Part shown: positions 41,508-51,568 of the stretch, piece after piece
How positions within the stretch are numbered: position 1 is the first letter of the stretch
Layout of the letters: every line of letters begins with the position of its first letter
NCBI RefSeq assembly: GCF_029211125.1
Contig: NZ_JARGEN010000071.1
Coordinates: 1 to 64,000, forward strand
DNA length: 64,000 nucleotides
Reading direction: 5' to 3'
From: Curvibacter soli
GTDB taxonomy: Bacteria > Pseudomonadota > Gammaproteobacteria > Burkholderiales > Burkholderiaceae_C
Translations under genes and position numbers: made by a program
Notes under the pieces: generated by a model
Told to the model about the DNA's origin: nothing
Database searches by the model: none
What the model saw: the letters and a program-made list of their open reading frames with translations, nothing else

Positions 41508-41789
41508 ATGCCCGCCACTACCTCTACCGCCCGTCTCGAAGCCCGAATCAGCACCGATCTGCATTCGATGCTCAAGCGTGCCGCCGAACTACAGGGGCGC
41601 ACCATGACCGATTTCGTGGTGTCCGCCGTGCAGGAGGCTGCGCAGCGCGCCATCGAGCAAGCCGAAGTCATCCGCCTGTCGCTGGCCGATCAGGAATGTT
41701 TCGCGCAAGCTCTGCTGTCGCCACCGAAGCCGGCCCCGGCTCTGGAACGTGCCTTTACCCGTCGCAGCAAGCTCTTGCGCACGGAATGA
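41508..41789 (+). CDS. DUF1778-type antitoxin (ribbon-helix-helix)
   Basis: From the ATG at 41508, preceded by AGGA, the protein has 93 residues. TARLEARISTDLHSMLKRAA is the RHH DNA-binding strand and helix, and RTMTDFVVSAVQEAAQRAIE completes it. The C-terminal third would wrap the toxin. Proteins of this family repress their own operon together with the toxin. The stop overlaps the toxin ATG (ATGA). Confidence 0.92.
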   Translation: MPATTSTARLEARISTDLHSMLKRAAELQGRTMTDFVVSAVQEAAQRAIEQAEVIRLSLADQECFAQALLSPPKPAPALERAFTRRSKLLRTE

Positions 41790-42283
41790 GCCGCGCACCG
41801 TTGCAGCTTGCCCCGCTCGATGCTGCACATGACCGCGCTGCCTTCCGCAGTGATTCGGAGCCGCTGAATCGCTACCTGCGAGAGCAAGTCACCCAGGACA
41901 TTCGCCGCCGCGTGGCTGCCTGTTTCGTGGCCCTGGCAGACGGAGAGCAGATCGCGGGCTACTACACCTTGGCCTCGGCAAGCCTGCTGCTGGCCGATCT
42001 TCCGGCCAGCACCGGCAAGAAGCTGCCGCGCTATCCGACCGTGCCCGCCGTTCGCATGGGCCGCCTGGCGGTCGATCGGGCTTTCAAGGGCCAGGGCCTG
42101 GGCGGTGCGCTGCTGGCCGATGCGCTCCAGCGCGCCGCCCGCTCGGAGATTGCCGCCTTCGCCCTGATGGTGGACGCCAAGGACGAGGCGGCAGCGGCTT
42201 TTTACCGGCATCACGGCTTCATTGCCTTGCCAGACTCGCCGCTGACCTTGTTCCTGCCGCTGGCGAGCGTCCAGCGTTCTTGA
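41786..42283 (+). CDS. GNAT-family toxin (TacT/AtaT-like acetyltransferase)
   Basis: A 165-aa acetyltransferase whose VRMGRLAVDRAFKGQGLGGA contains the acetyl-CoA pyrophosphate-binding motif (Q-x-x-G-x-G/A type), followed by FALMVDAKDEAAAAFYRHHG. Toxins of this group acetylate the amino acid on charged tRNA and stop translation. The partner gene and 4-base overlap fit a type II toxin-antitoxin operon. It ends 25 bases before MITE copy C. Confidence 0.92.
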   Translation: MSRAPLQLAPLDAAHDRAAFRSDSEPLNRYLREQVTQDIRRRVAACFVALADGEQIAGYYTLASASLLLADLPASTGKKLPRYPTVPAVRMGRLAVDRAFKGQGLGGALLADALQRAARSEIAAFALMVDAKDEAAAAFYRHHGFIALPDSPLTLFLPLASVQRS

Positions 42284-42308
42284 AACTCGCCGTTCCAAGC
42301 CGGTTGAA

Positions 42309-42491
42309 CCTGGAAACGGCAGTTGGATGCGCCTGCCAGTGCCGTGATCGGGGTGCCAGGCAAGGCGCGACGACGCGGTGCCGGCAGGTGCATGGCGCGC
42401 TCACCCACCAGGTGAACGCCATCGAAGCTGGCAACGCTCGATTGCATGCGGCCTGGCAAGGGATACGCAGCGGTCAACTGCCGTTTCCAGG
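42309..42491 (+). mobile_element. Miniature inverted-repeat element, copy C (183 bp)
   Basis: It has perfect 17-bp ends (CCTGGAAACGGCAGTTG and inverse) and a TTGAA duplication at 42304-42308 and 42492-42496. Compared with copy B it lacks about 52 internal bases. The right duplication ends one base before the TAG stop codon of the response regulator, so it inserted directly behind that gene. Confidence 0.87.
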
Positions 42492-42497
42492 TTGAAC

Positions 42498-43211
42498 CTA
42501 CCGCGGCTCGGCGGCGGCCAGCAGCTCCAGCCGGTAGCCGAAACCGCGGATGGAGCGCAACGCCACGCCGTGCGGCTCCAGCTTGCCGCGCAGGCGCGAG
42601 ACGTACACCTCCACCGCGTTGGGCGTGATCTCCTTGTCCCAGCCGGTGAGGGCCTGCAGCAGCTTGTCCTTGCGGGCCGGCTTGGGGGCGTTGAGCATCA
42701 GGTACTCGAGCACCGTCCATTCGCGCGGGCCCAGCTCGATGGGCTGCGCGGGCGCCGCGCCGCAGTCCGCCCGCACGCAGGCGCGGCGCCCGGCGGTGTC
42801 GAGCTCCAGCGGGCCGAAGCACAGCACCGCGCTCAGCGCGGCCTGCGAGCGGCGCAGCAGCGCGCGCAGGCGGGCCAGCAGCTCGGGCAGCTCGTAGGGC
42901 TTGACCATGTAGTCGTCGGCGCCGTGGTCCAGGCCCTGCACCCGGTCCTGCAGCGCGTCGCGCGCGGTGAGCATCAGCACCGGCATGGCATGGCTCGCCA
43001 CCTCGGGGCGGCGCAGCCGGCGCGTGAGCTCGATGCCGTCGATGCCGGGCAGGCCGATGTCGATGATGGCGGCGTCGAACGTCTCGCTGCGCAGCACTTC
43101 CTCGGCGCGCTCGCCGCTGCCCACCCAGTCGACGGCGTAGCCGGCATCCGTCAGGCCCAGCTTGATGCCGCTGGCGACCATGACGTCATCTTCCACGAGC
43201 AGCAGGCGCAT
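42498..43211 (-). CDS. Two-component response regulator (OmpR/PhoB type)
   Basis: A 237-aa regulator: receiver domain with the acidic pair in LLLVEDDVMVA, phospho-acceptor Asp51 in AAIIDIGLPGIDG, Thr in LMLTARDA and Lys in MVKPYELPEL; then a winged-helix domain ending RSIRGFGYRLELLAAAEPR. It most resembles TctD/QseB-like regulators, which normally precede their kinase gene directly. The likely partner is the kinase at 39649-41097, now separated by mobile DNA. Confidence 0.92.
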   Translation of the reverse strand: MRLLLVEDDVMVASGIKLGLTDAGYAVDWVGSGERAEEVLRSETFDAAIIDIGLPGIDGIELTRRLRRPEVASHAMPVLMLTARDALQDRVQGLDHGADDYMVKPYELPELLARLRALLRRSQAALSAVLCFGPLELDTAGRRACVRADCGAAPAQPIELGPREWTVLEYLMLNAPKPARKDKLLQALTGWDKEITPNAVEVYVSRLRGKLEPHGVALRSIRGFGYRLELLAAAEPR

Positions 43212-43234
43212 GGGGTAGCTCGGGTAATTTACAT

Positions 43235-43251
43235 ATACTCCCTAGGAGTAT
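43235..43251. promoter_or_regulatory. Palindromic operator candidate upstream of the response regulator
   Basis: ATACTCC-CTA-GGAGTAT is a perfect 7-bp inverted repeat with a 3-base spacer, centred about 32 bases before the start codon of the regulator in an AT-rich stretch. The position suits autoregulation by the regulator itself or control by another dimeric factor. Confidence 0.55.
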
Positions 43252-43339
43252 GTATCAAAAACTGTTGAAACACCTGCGGCGGCAGACGTTAGCATGGGGA
43301 GTATGCACGAAGACGCGGAGAGCCGACGCAAATCCGCCC

Positions 43340-43471
43340 ACCCAAAGGCCGCGCAGCAGGCCGCCAGCGACCGCCGCGGAACCGGCTTGGCCGGGCCGCC
43401 GGCGGTGTCCCCCTTCCCGCAGCGCGTAGCGATGCGAGAGAAGGGGGAAGGCGCGCAGCGCCTCAGGGGGT
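43340..43471. repeat. GC-rich dispersed repeat (Comamonadaceae type)
   Basis: The stretch with GACCGCCGCGGAACCGGCTT, CCCCCTTCCCGCAGCGCGTA and AGAAGGGGGAAGGCGCGCAG can fold on itself (CCCCCTTC pairs with GAAGGGGG). Similar units in this family lie between genes. It fills most of the space between argB and the response regulator operator. Confidence 0.6.
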
Positions 43472-43480
43472 TGCTCTCCA

Positions 43481-44464
<984 letters not shown>

Positions 44465-44475
44465 CTAACGCATTC

Positions 44476-45597
44476 ATGAAATCCTCGTCAGGGGCACACT
44501 ACATCGCGCTCGACCACCTGCGGGCGCTCGCCGCATTTTTGGTCTTCATCTGGCACTTTCTGCACTGGACTTCCGGCACCCCTGTTCCGTTCAGTCAATC
44601 CCCCGTCATATTTCCATTGGCAATACTCGACGAAGGGCATGTGGGCGTTGCCTTATTCATGACCCTGAGTGGGTACCTTTTCGCCAAACTGCTCGGCGGG
44701 CGGACCGTCATTTATCACCGATTCCTATGGAACCGCGCCTTGCGACTGCTTCCATTGCTGGTGACAGTGCTCTTCGCGAAATTTCTCGCCACCGTATTCA
44801 ATGGCACCGGCCCACAGGAGACGAACGAATACCTCCAATGCATTTTGTCAGGGTTCATATATCCAACCCTGCCCAACGGGGGCTGGTCGGTTACTGTAGA
44901 AGCGCATTTCTACCTAGCCCTGCCATTGCTGATGATTCTGAGCAGGAGGTCTGCCTGGAACGCGCTCTGGATCATCTTGGCCGCTTGCGCTGTGCGCACC
45001 GTGATTTTCTTGGACCAACATTCTGTTCAACATGCCGCTTATTTCACGATCATAGGCAGAATCGACCAGTTCACACTCGGGATACTAGCCTGCCAAATAC
45101 GCATCAACAAGCTATATCTGCAGAAAATCATCCCCCTGGCCGCCGTCTGTTTCTGCGCCTTCTACTGGGCATTCGACCATGCCGGAGGATTCATGGGCAT
45201 GCCAAGCTATCCATCAGACAGCCCGATATGGATTATCATGAGCTCCATCGAAGGGGCTTTCTTCGCCCTGCTCATCCGCTGGTATGACACTCTCGACATA
45301 CCTTCGACAAATATATTGTCCACCTGGATCGGCCGCATCGGTGAATATTCGTATTCGATCTACCTGCTTCATATGTTCTTTGTAGCCGCCGCTGCCCAAT
45401 ATATCCACACGCACATCACGGACATATCCAACTTCTACATCGGAGCCACTTGGGGCACGGCGTGCTTCTTGCTCACGATTCCAATAGCCTGGATCAGCCA
45501 TGTGCTCGTCGAAAAGCCATTCATGAGGTGGCGCGTAGCGTATTTGAAGCCTGGCAGTATTGCATCAAACGGGCCGGGTATGCAGACCCGGTACTGA
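44476..45597 (+). CDS. Acyltransferase family 3 membrane protein (OafA-like)
   Basis: A 373-aa protein with about ten membrane helices. It begins with the family motif YIALDHLRALAAFLVFIWHF and has FMTLSGYLFAKLLGG. Such enzymes add acetyl or other acyl groups to O-antigen or exopolysaccharide. No C-terminal SGNH domain is present. Base composition is visibly lower in GC than the housekeeping genes, as in many horizontally acquired surface-polysaccharide loci. It converges on the next gene with one base between the stops. Confidence 0.88.
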   Translation: MKSSSGAHYIALDHLRALAAFLVFIWHFLHWTSGTPVPFSQSPVIFPLAILDEGHVGVALFMTLSGYLFAKLLGGRTVIYHRFLWNRALRLLPLLVTVLFAKFLATVFNGTGPQETNEYLQCILSGFIYPTLPNGGWSVTVEAHFYLALPLLMILSRRSAWNALWIILAACAVRTVIFLDQHSVQHAAYFTIIGRIDQFTLGILACQIRINKLYLQKIIPLAAVCFCAFYWAFDHAGGFMGMPSYPSDSPIWIIMSSIEGAFFALLIRWYDTLDIPSTNILSTWIGRIGEYSYSIYLLHMFFVAAAAQYIHTHITDISNFYIGATWGTACFLLTIPIAWISHVLVEKPFMRWRVAYLKPGSIASNGPGMQTRY

Positions 45598-45598
45598 C

Positions 45599-46702
45599 CT
45601 ATTTACGCAACCAGCGCGGGACTTTGAAGCGCACGATTGCAAGGTAGCAACCCACATAAAGCAGTACGAACAACATGGTAAAAACCATCAGCACCAGCGT
45701 GTTGCGCCAGAATAGCACCGCCGGCACCACGGTGAACATGGTGAAGCCCCATAGATAAGGCGACGTCCGGTTGTTGCGCATGAGAATGCGGCGCGAATCG
45801 TCATCACTGAACACGTGCCTGACGATGCGGCGGTAGATCAGTTGATGGAAATGCAATGCGTCGGCCACACTAGGCGACATGCCTCGCGCAAGCTTGCGGT
45901 AAATGGAGAAGAAGGTTTCCCACACTGGATAGGCCAGCAACAGCACCGGGAACCAAGGGGAAACCATGGCATGACGCTTCACCAGAACAAGGCTTGCCAC
46001 CGCAATCGTCAGGCCCCACAAATAAGCCCCCCCGTCTCCCGCGAAAAGCAGGCCGCGGGGGTAATTCCAGAACAGGAAGCCGACCGTAGCTCCGATCAGC
46101 GCCAGCAATACGGTAGCCAGTTGCCTATCCCCTACCTGCAGCGCAACATAAGTTAGCGCCACGTAAACCACCAGAGCCACCATGCCGGCCAACCCGTTGT
46201 AGCCATCGATGATATTGAAGGCATGGGGCAGCCCGGCCATGGCGACCATCGCCAATGCCAACGCCAACCAAGGCGCAGCCACCACCAATGCATCCAACAT
46301 CGGCAGGCCCAGCCGAACAATCGATACATCGACGAACAAAACCGCCAGCAACGCAGAAAAGGCCGTCAACAACAGGCGGTAGCGGATCGCCAGACGCTGC
46401 GTCAGATCCTCCTGCACCCCCCCGGCGATGGCGGGGAATATCACCACGACCCACTTCAGCGCCAGCACAGGGTCAACATACATCCAGCCAAGGTTCCCAC
46501 AAAAATAGGCGATGACGGCGGCAGCCCAGCCACAAGCGCATCCACTAAAGATCGCCACCCCGCCCAGCCGGGGAGTGTCCCCCACATGGAACCGCTGCGG
46601 CTTGGCGTAGCCATAACGCCCCGCATGCGCTTTCGCGCGCCGCACCAGCAAACCCGAAACAAGCAGGGAAGCCAGAAACCCAATAAAAAAAATCAACACC
46701 AT
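45599..46702 (-). CDS. Undecaprenyl-phosphate glycosyl-1-phosphate transferase (WecA/MraY family)
   Basis: A 367-aa protein with about ten to eleven helices and the family motifs in order: GGVQEDLTQRLAIRYRLLLT (the usual D-D pair is E-D here), NIIDGYNGLAGMVAL, LLFAGDGGAYLWG and the late LHFHQLIYRR loop. Such enzymes attach the first sugar phosphate to undecaprenyl phosphate and start O-antigen synthesis at the inner membrane. The sugar is not determinable. Confidence 0.88.
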   Translation of the reverse strand: MVLIFFIGFLASLLVSGLLVRRAKAHAGRYGYAKPQRFHVGDTPRLGGVAIFSGCACGWAAAVIAYFCGNLGWMYVDPVLALKWVVVIFPAIAGGVQEDLTQRLAIRYRLLLTAFSALLAVLFVDVSIVRLGLPMLDALVVAAPWLALALAMVAMAGLPHAFNIIDGYNGLAGMVALVVYVALTYVALQVGDRQLATVLLALIGATVGFLFWNYPRGLLFAGDGGAYLWGLTIAVASLVLVKRHAMVSPWFPVLLLAYPVWETFFSIYRKLARGMSPSVADALHFHQLIYRRIVRHVFSDDDSRRILMRNNRTSPYLWGFTMFTVVPAVLFWRNTLVLMVFTMLFVLLYVGCYLAIVRFKVPRWLRK

Positions 46703-46732
46703 ATGACTAGGCGCCCCTGCGGCGCGATGAAA

Positions 46733-47476
46733 TCAGGAGAGGGGTTTCAACTCTTTTCGCCGCCAAAGGCAACGCCAGAACGTCTTGCTTGTCCACAGAT
46801 GCAGCAGGCTGCACACATGCCATGCCATATGATCCAGGCGCCGCCGGCTTGCCCGTTGCGCCTCATGCATCATCGGCGAATCCACCCTGACGATATGCAA
46901 CCCATCGAGTTGCAACCGCATACAAAAATCGGCATCCTCGCAATACATGAAATAACGCTCATCGAATCCATCCATGCGGGCATAGATGTCCGAAGGCATC
47001 ACCCAGCACGCCGCGCTGGCCCATATGCGTGGTTCGCGGTCAGTCTTTCTCCATACATGCCTGCGCAAAAGCGAAAAGGGCGTCAATAGTGATCGCACAT
47101 TATCCTGCCTACTGCCGTTCGCATCGACTAGCGTTGGGAATGCACAGCCTACCCCAGCCGCGGCGACGCGAAGAACAGATCGCTCCCACACCATCTCGTC
47201 CAAGAACGAAACATCCGGATTCAGGACACAGAAGAACGGGGTGCTGACATGTGCGAATGCGCGGTTATGGTTGGCCCCGAAACCCAAAGGATGCGAATTA
47301 CAACGTTCTTTCAGGACGAAAGGCCAGCCCTCGGACTGTACGGAGCGAACAGGGCGCAGGTTGTGCGTCACGATCACATGCGTGATCACGTTGCGCGCGG
47401 TTTTTGCCAACTGTTGTAACAACCCGGGTAGCCAGTCATCATGCCCATGACTGACAATAGAGACGGTCAAGGCCAT
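46733..47476 (-). CDS. Glycosyltransferase family 2 (rhamnosyltransferase-like)
   Basis: From the ATG at 47476 the protein has 247 residues. LTVSIVSHGHDDWLPGLLQQ begins the GT-A fold, FFCVLNPDVSFLDEMVWE carries the Asp-x-Asp-like metal site (NPDVS) and MDGFDERYFMYCEDADFCMR is the typical acceptor-side motif. In-frame ATGs extend to 47560, so the start is uncertain. It lies 30 bases before the WecA-like gene on the same strand. Confidence 0.82.
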   Translation of the reverse strand: MALTVSIVSHGHDDWLPGLLQQLAKTARNVITHVIVTHNLRPVRSVQSEGWPFVLKERCNSHPLGFGANHNRAFAHVSTPFFCVLNPDVSFLDEMVWERSVLRVAAAGVGCAFPTLVDANGSRQDNVRSLLTPFSLLRRHVWRKTDREPRIWASAACWVMPSDIYARMDGFDERYFMYCEDADFCMRLQLDGLHIVRVDSPMMHEAQRASRRRLDHMAWHVCSLLHLWTSKTFWRCLWRRKELKPLS

Positions 47477-47620
47477 GGTCGAAACTGCTGAAGCATCCTG
47501 TGCCTTGCCTTGCGACAGTCCGCTGTGCTTGCCCAGCGCTCCAGAACACACCATCATCAAATCCCGTCTTCCAAGGATGCAGCGCCCGCATCCGGCCCGG
47601 CGCCATCGGAAACCTCAAGT

Positions 47621-50600
47621 ATGACAAACCCCGCCCCAGGCGCCCATGCAGAGGAGCTGCATCTCTATGAGCGCGAAATACGCGCCGACGACCGTACATC
47701 CCTGACCATTGTGGCCTCGCACGTCTTGCAGGCCGCAACAGTACTAGATCTTGGCTGCGGCACAGGCGCCCTTGGCAAGTATTTGCAAACCACCAAGGCA
47801 TGCACCGTTGATGGATTGACGATCAGCCAAGCCGAGGCAGCACGCGCCCGTGCGCACTACCGTACCGTGGAGGTCGCAGACCTGGAAACCTGCGATCTGC
47901 ACGGCCTGTTTGGCGCACATCGCTACGACTACATTGTCTGCGCCGACGTTCTTGAACACCTGCGCTTCCCCGAACGGGTGCTCGCGGCATGCCGTGGACT
48001 ATTGGCTCCCGGAGGCGCCATCCTCATCTCCGTGCCGAATGCAGGCTACAGCGGCCTGATCGCAGAATTGCTGATTGGCGAATTTCGCTACCGGGACGAG
48101 GGACTACTCGACCGAACCCACATCCGGTTCTTCACCCGAAAGTCGCTGTTGGCATTCCTGCACCAGCAGCACTGGGACGTGGAGGGCATCGAAACCGTCG
48201 TGCGCAAACTCCCCGAATCAGAGTTCCGGGCGCCTTTTGATGCATTGCCGCCCAGCGTGGCCCGCTACCTTCTCGCCGCTCCCGATGCACTGACATACCA
48301 GATCATCGCCAAGGCCCGCCCCTTGGCCGGCCACGCTGCCGCGGCGTCCGCGCCACCGGACATCTCGCCCGCCGATCTCCACCCACCCCATGCACTATTT
48401 ACCGCAGCGGTGTACTACGGCCATGCTGACGCATACACCGAAACCCGCAGCGTCAATGCGAGCGGCATCATGGGCGAAGGCCGTCAGACCCTACTGTTCC
48501 AGCTCCCCGCCGAAGGGGGCAGCTATGACTCCCTGCGCCTCGACCCCGCCGACCGCCCCGGCTTCATGCATTTGCATCAGATCACACTGCGCACCAACGC
48601 GGGAGAGACTGTGTGGGAATGGCACGCCGAGCGCCGCGAAGACGCCCTGGCGCTCGCCGCCATGCCGTCCCATCAAATATTGCTCAACGCGTCGTGGAAC
48701 GTCCTCGGCGCGAACCAACTCCTGCTGCACGGCGACGACCCATGGATCGTCCTGCCCATACCCGCATCGGTCATCGCAGAGACCATTTCGCGCAGCGGCG
48801 GCTCTCTCTCGGTGGAAGTCGGCTGGCCCATGTCCGCGGACTACCTGGCGCTCGCCTCCGTTGTCCAGCAGCTACAGCAACATGCCATAGCCGAAAGCCA
48901 GCGCACCGCTGCAGAACTCGCGTCTTTGGAGCTCGCGCTCCGCCAGACGCGAACCGAATCGGAGATACTCCAGCAGACGGCACAAGCCTCGAAGGCAAAA
49001 ATCGCAGAGCTACAGGAACAGCTCGACGCCCTGCAATCCCGGCACGCTGCACTGCAGCAGTGGAAACAGGAACTCCAGCAGCAAAAAAGCGTGCTGCAAA
49101 CCGACCAACAGCAATTGATCATCGCCAATGCCCGGCTCCGCGAAGATGCCGAACGCCTGAGCACGCACCTTCAATGGATAGAAAACTCCACCGTCTTTCG
49201 GGTCAGCCGGCCCCTGGTGAGAGCCAAGATGTGGGTTGACCGACTACTCCGGAGTAGTGGCGCGCCACAGCAACAGCCCACCCAGGCCCCTGCGCCGCTG
49301 CCGCCCATACCGCAAGAACCAGTCGACATTGTCGTCCCCGTCTACAAGGGACTCGAAGATACACGCGCCTGCATTTCGTCGGTTCTGGCAAGCCAGTGCC
49401 AGACCCCATTTCGCCTCATTGTCATCAACGATGCCAGCCCCGAACCCGCGCTCACTGCATGGCTGCGCGAACAAGTGGGCCGCGACCCTCGCTACGTTCT
49501 GCTGGAGAATGCTGAAAATCTGGGGTTTGTCGGCACGGTGAACCGAGGTATGTCCTATAGCGATGGCCACGACGTGCTGCTGCTCAACAGCGACACCGAA
49601 GTCGCCAATGACTGGCTCGACCGCCTGCGCCGCGCCGCCTACTGCGATGCCAAGGTTGCCACTGTCACCCCCTTCTCCACCAATGCGACCATCTGCAGTT
49701 ACCCGACCTTCTGCGCCGCCAACGAATTGCCCGCAGGCTACGATACCGCGCGCCTCGACGCACTCTTTGCGCGCACCAATGCCGGCCAGGTAGTCGACAT
49801 CCCCACGGGCGTGGGTTTCTGCATGTACATCCGCCGCGACAGTCTGCGCGCTATCGGCCTGTTCGACGTGGAGACCTTCAAAAAGGGTTACGGCGAAGAA
49901 AACGACTATTGCCGCCGCGCCGTGGCCAAAGGCTGGCGCAACCTGCATGCGCTCGACACGTTTGTGCTGCACACCGGAGGCGTCAGCTTCGGCGACAGCA
50001 AGAATCAGCGGGAACGTGACGCGGTCGCTATCCTGCGCCGCCTCTACCCCGACTACGAACCCGAAGTGATGCGCTTCGTCGAGCGCGACCCTGCACGGCC
50101 CTATCGGCAATTGGCGGACCTGGCACGGCTGCAGGAACAGGCCGTCCCGACGGTGCTTGTCGTTGCGCACAACCGGGGCGGCGGCACGCAGCGCCATACC
50201 GAGGAACTCGCGCTTCACCTGCGCGGACAAGCACAGTTCCTGCTTCTGAGCCCCGCCCCCGACAACGGCCTGCGGCTACAGACATTGCCCGCAGCAGAAA
50301 ACCTCGACCTCCGCTTCCAGATTCCCGAAGACTGGGAACTCCTCCAGCGCTTTCTGCGCGCGGCCCGGGTTGCGCACATCCATATACACCATCTCATCGG
50401 CCACGATAGCCGCATCGCCGACCTCCCAAAGCTGCTAGGCGTCTCCTACGACTTCACGGCGCATGACTTCTACAGTTTCTGCCCGCAAATCACGCTCACC
50501 GAACAATCCGGGCACTACTGTGGAGAAAGAGGCACGGAACAATGCCGCGCATGCCTTGCGCGCAGTCCAGGCCCCGGCGGCGTCACCGACATCACCGCTT

Positions 50601-51532
50601 GGCGCGAAACCCACGCACGGATCCTCAACGAAGCGCGCCAAGTCCTGGCCCCAAGCGTCGACACCGCCCGCCGCTACGTCCGCTTCTTTCCAGCCGCCGA
50701 TATCCGCGTTGCTCCGCACACCGACCTGGCGCTTCTCCAACCGCAGCCGGCCCCGTCCCCATCGCCATTGCCGCCCGGCAAGCGGCTTCGCATTGCCGTC
50801 CTCGGCGCACTCAGCATCATCAAAGGGGCCGATCTGCTGGAGCAGGTCGCACTACTTGCGGCAAAGCAACGCAGCCCCGTTGAATTCCACCTCCTGGGCT
50901 ATGCCTACCGAAGCCTGCGCACGCAGCCACGTGCCGCCCTCACCGTGCATGGCGAATACACGGAGACTGACTTGCCTGGCCTGCTGCACTGGCTGCAGCC
51001 CGATCTGGTCTGGTTCCCAGCGCTTTGGCCCGAAACCTACAGCTACACCCTCAGCGCCTGCCTACTTGCCGGCCTGCCCGTGGCTGCACCCGATCTTGGC
51101 GCCTTCGCCGAACGCCTCGCGTCACGCCCCTGGACCTGGATTCGCCGTTGGGATACCCCGCCCCAGGCATGGCTGGAATTCTTTGAAACCATCCGCACCG
51201 AGCACTTCCTGTCGGGTACCGGCCCCACACCACCGGCAGCCGTCCCGGCAACGGGGCTCGACGCGCGCATGCTCTCATGGGACTATCGCACCGATTATTT
51301 GAAAAACCTCACCACACCCACCGCAAATCCGCCGCCCCTCGGCCTGGACATCCTTCCCCAAGGCCCCTTCGGCAACCGGCTGGCGCTCAGCGAAACCGTG
51401 CTCAAAGGCCGTTTGCGCCAGAGGACGCTTCGGGCCCTGAATACCCTGCGTCATGCCGCCATGCTTCGCCCCCTGGCGCGCAGCATCCCCCACCATTGGC
51501 AACGGAGGGTCAAGGACTGGCTGGTGTCGTGA
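47621..51532 (+). CDS. Giant methyltransferase-coiled coil-GT2-GT4 glycosyltransferase
   Basis: From the ATG at 47621 the protein has 1303 residues. Domains in order: a SAM methyltransferase (VLDLGCGTGALGKYLQ, residues 41-56; YIVCADVLEHLRFPERVLAA); a linker domain; a coiled coil of about 115 residues (412-527) rich in Gln and Leu; a GT2 domain (VDIVVPVYKGLEDTRACISS near 567; LLLNSDTEV; GYGEENDYCRRAVAKGWRN); and a GT4 domain (VLVVAHNRGGGTQRHTEELA near 842; VLGALSIIKGADLLEQVALL near 1060). It probably both extends and methylates a polysaccharide, with the coiled coil as a spacer or ruler (inference). Confidence 0.85.
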   Translation: MTNPAPGAHAEELHLYEREIRADDRTSLTIVASHVLQAATVLDLGCGTGALGKYLQTTKACTVDGLTISQAEAARARAHYRTVEVADLETCDLHGLFGAHRYDYIVCADVLEHLRFPERVLAACRGLLAPGGAILISVPNAGYSGLIAELLIGEFRYRDEGLLDRTHIRFFTRKSLLAFLHQQHWDVEGIETVVRKLPESEFRAPFDALPPSVARYLLAAPDALTYQIIAKARPLAGHAAAASAPPDISPADLHPPHALFTAAVYYGHADAYTETRSVNASGIMGEGRQTLLFQLPAEGGSYDSLRLDPADRPGFMHLHQITLRTNAGETVWEWHAERREDALALAAMPSHQILLNASWNVLGANQLLLHGDDPWIVLPIPASVIAETISRSGGSLSVEVGWPMSADYLALASVVQQLQQHAIAESQRTAAELASLELALRQTRTESEILQQTAQASKAKIAELQEQLDALQSRHAALQQWKQELQQQKSVLQTDQQQLIIANARLREDAERLSTHLQWIENSTVFRVSRPLVRAKMWVDRLLRSSGAPQQQPTQAPAPLPPIPQEPVDIVVPVYKGLEDTRACISSVLASQCQTPFRLIVINDASPEPALTAWLREQVGRDPRYVLLENAENLGFVGTVNRGMSYSDGHDVLLLNSDTEVANDWLDRLRRAAYCDAKVATVTPFSTNATICSYPTFCAANELPAGYDTARLDALFARTNAGQVVDIPTGVGFCMYIRRDSLRAIGLFDVETFKKGYGEENDYCRRAVAKGWRNLHALDTFVLHTGGVSFGDSKNQRERDAVAILRRLYPDYEPEVMRFVERDPARPYRQLADLARLQEQAVPTVLVVAHNRGGGTQRHTEELALHLRGQAQFLLLSPAPDNGLRLQTLPAAENLDLRFQIPEDWELLQRFLRAARVAHIHIHHLIGHDSRIADLPKLLGVSYDFTAHDFYSFCPQITLTEQSGHYCGERGTEQCRACLARSPGPGGVTDITAWRETHARILNEARQVLAPSVDTARRYVRFFPAADIRVAPHTDLALLQPQPAPSPSPLPPGKRLRIAVLGALSIIKGADLLEQVALLAAKQRSPVEFHLLGYAYRSLRTQPRAALTVHGEYTETDLPGLLHWLQPDLVWFPALWPETYSYTLSACLLAGLPVAAPDLGAFAERLASRPWTWIRRWDTPPQAWLEFFETIRTEHFLSGTGPTPPAAVPATGLDARMLSWDYRTDYLKNLTTPTANPPPLGLDILPQGPFGNRLALSETVLKGRLRQRTLRALNTLRHAAMLRPLARSIPHHWQRRVKDWLVS

Positions 51533-51568
51533 GTAAGCAAGCGATGCCCCCGATCCAGGGGCCAGGCG

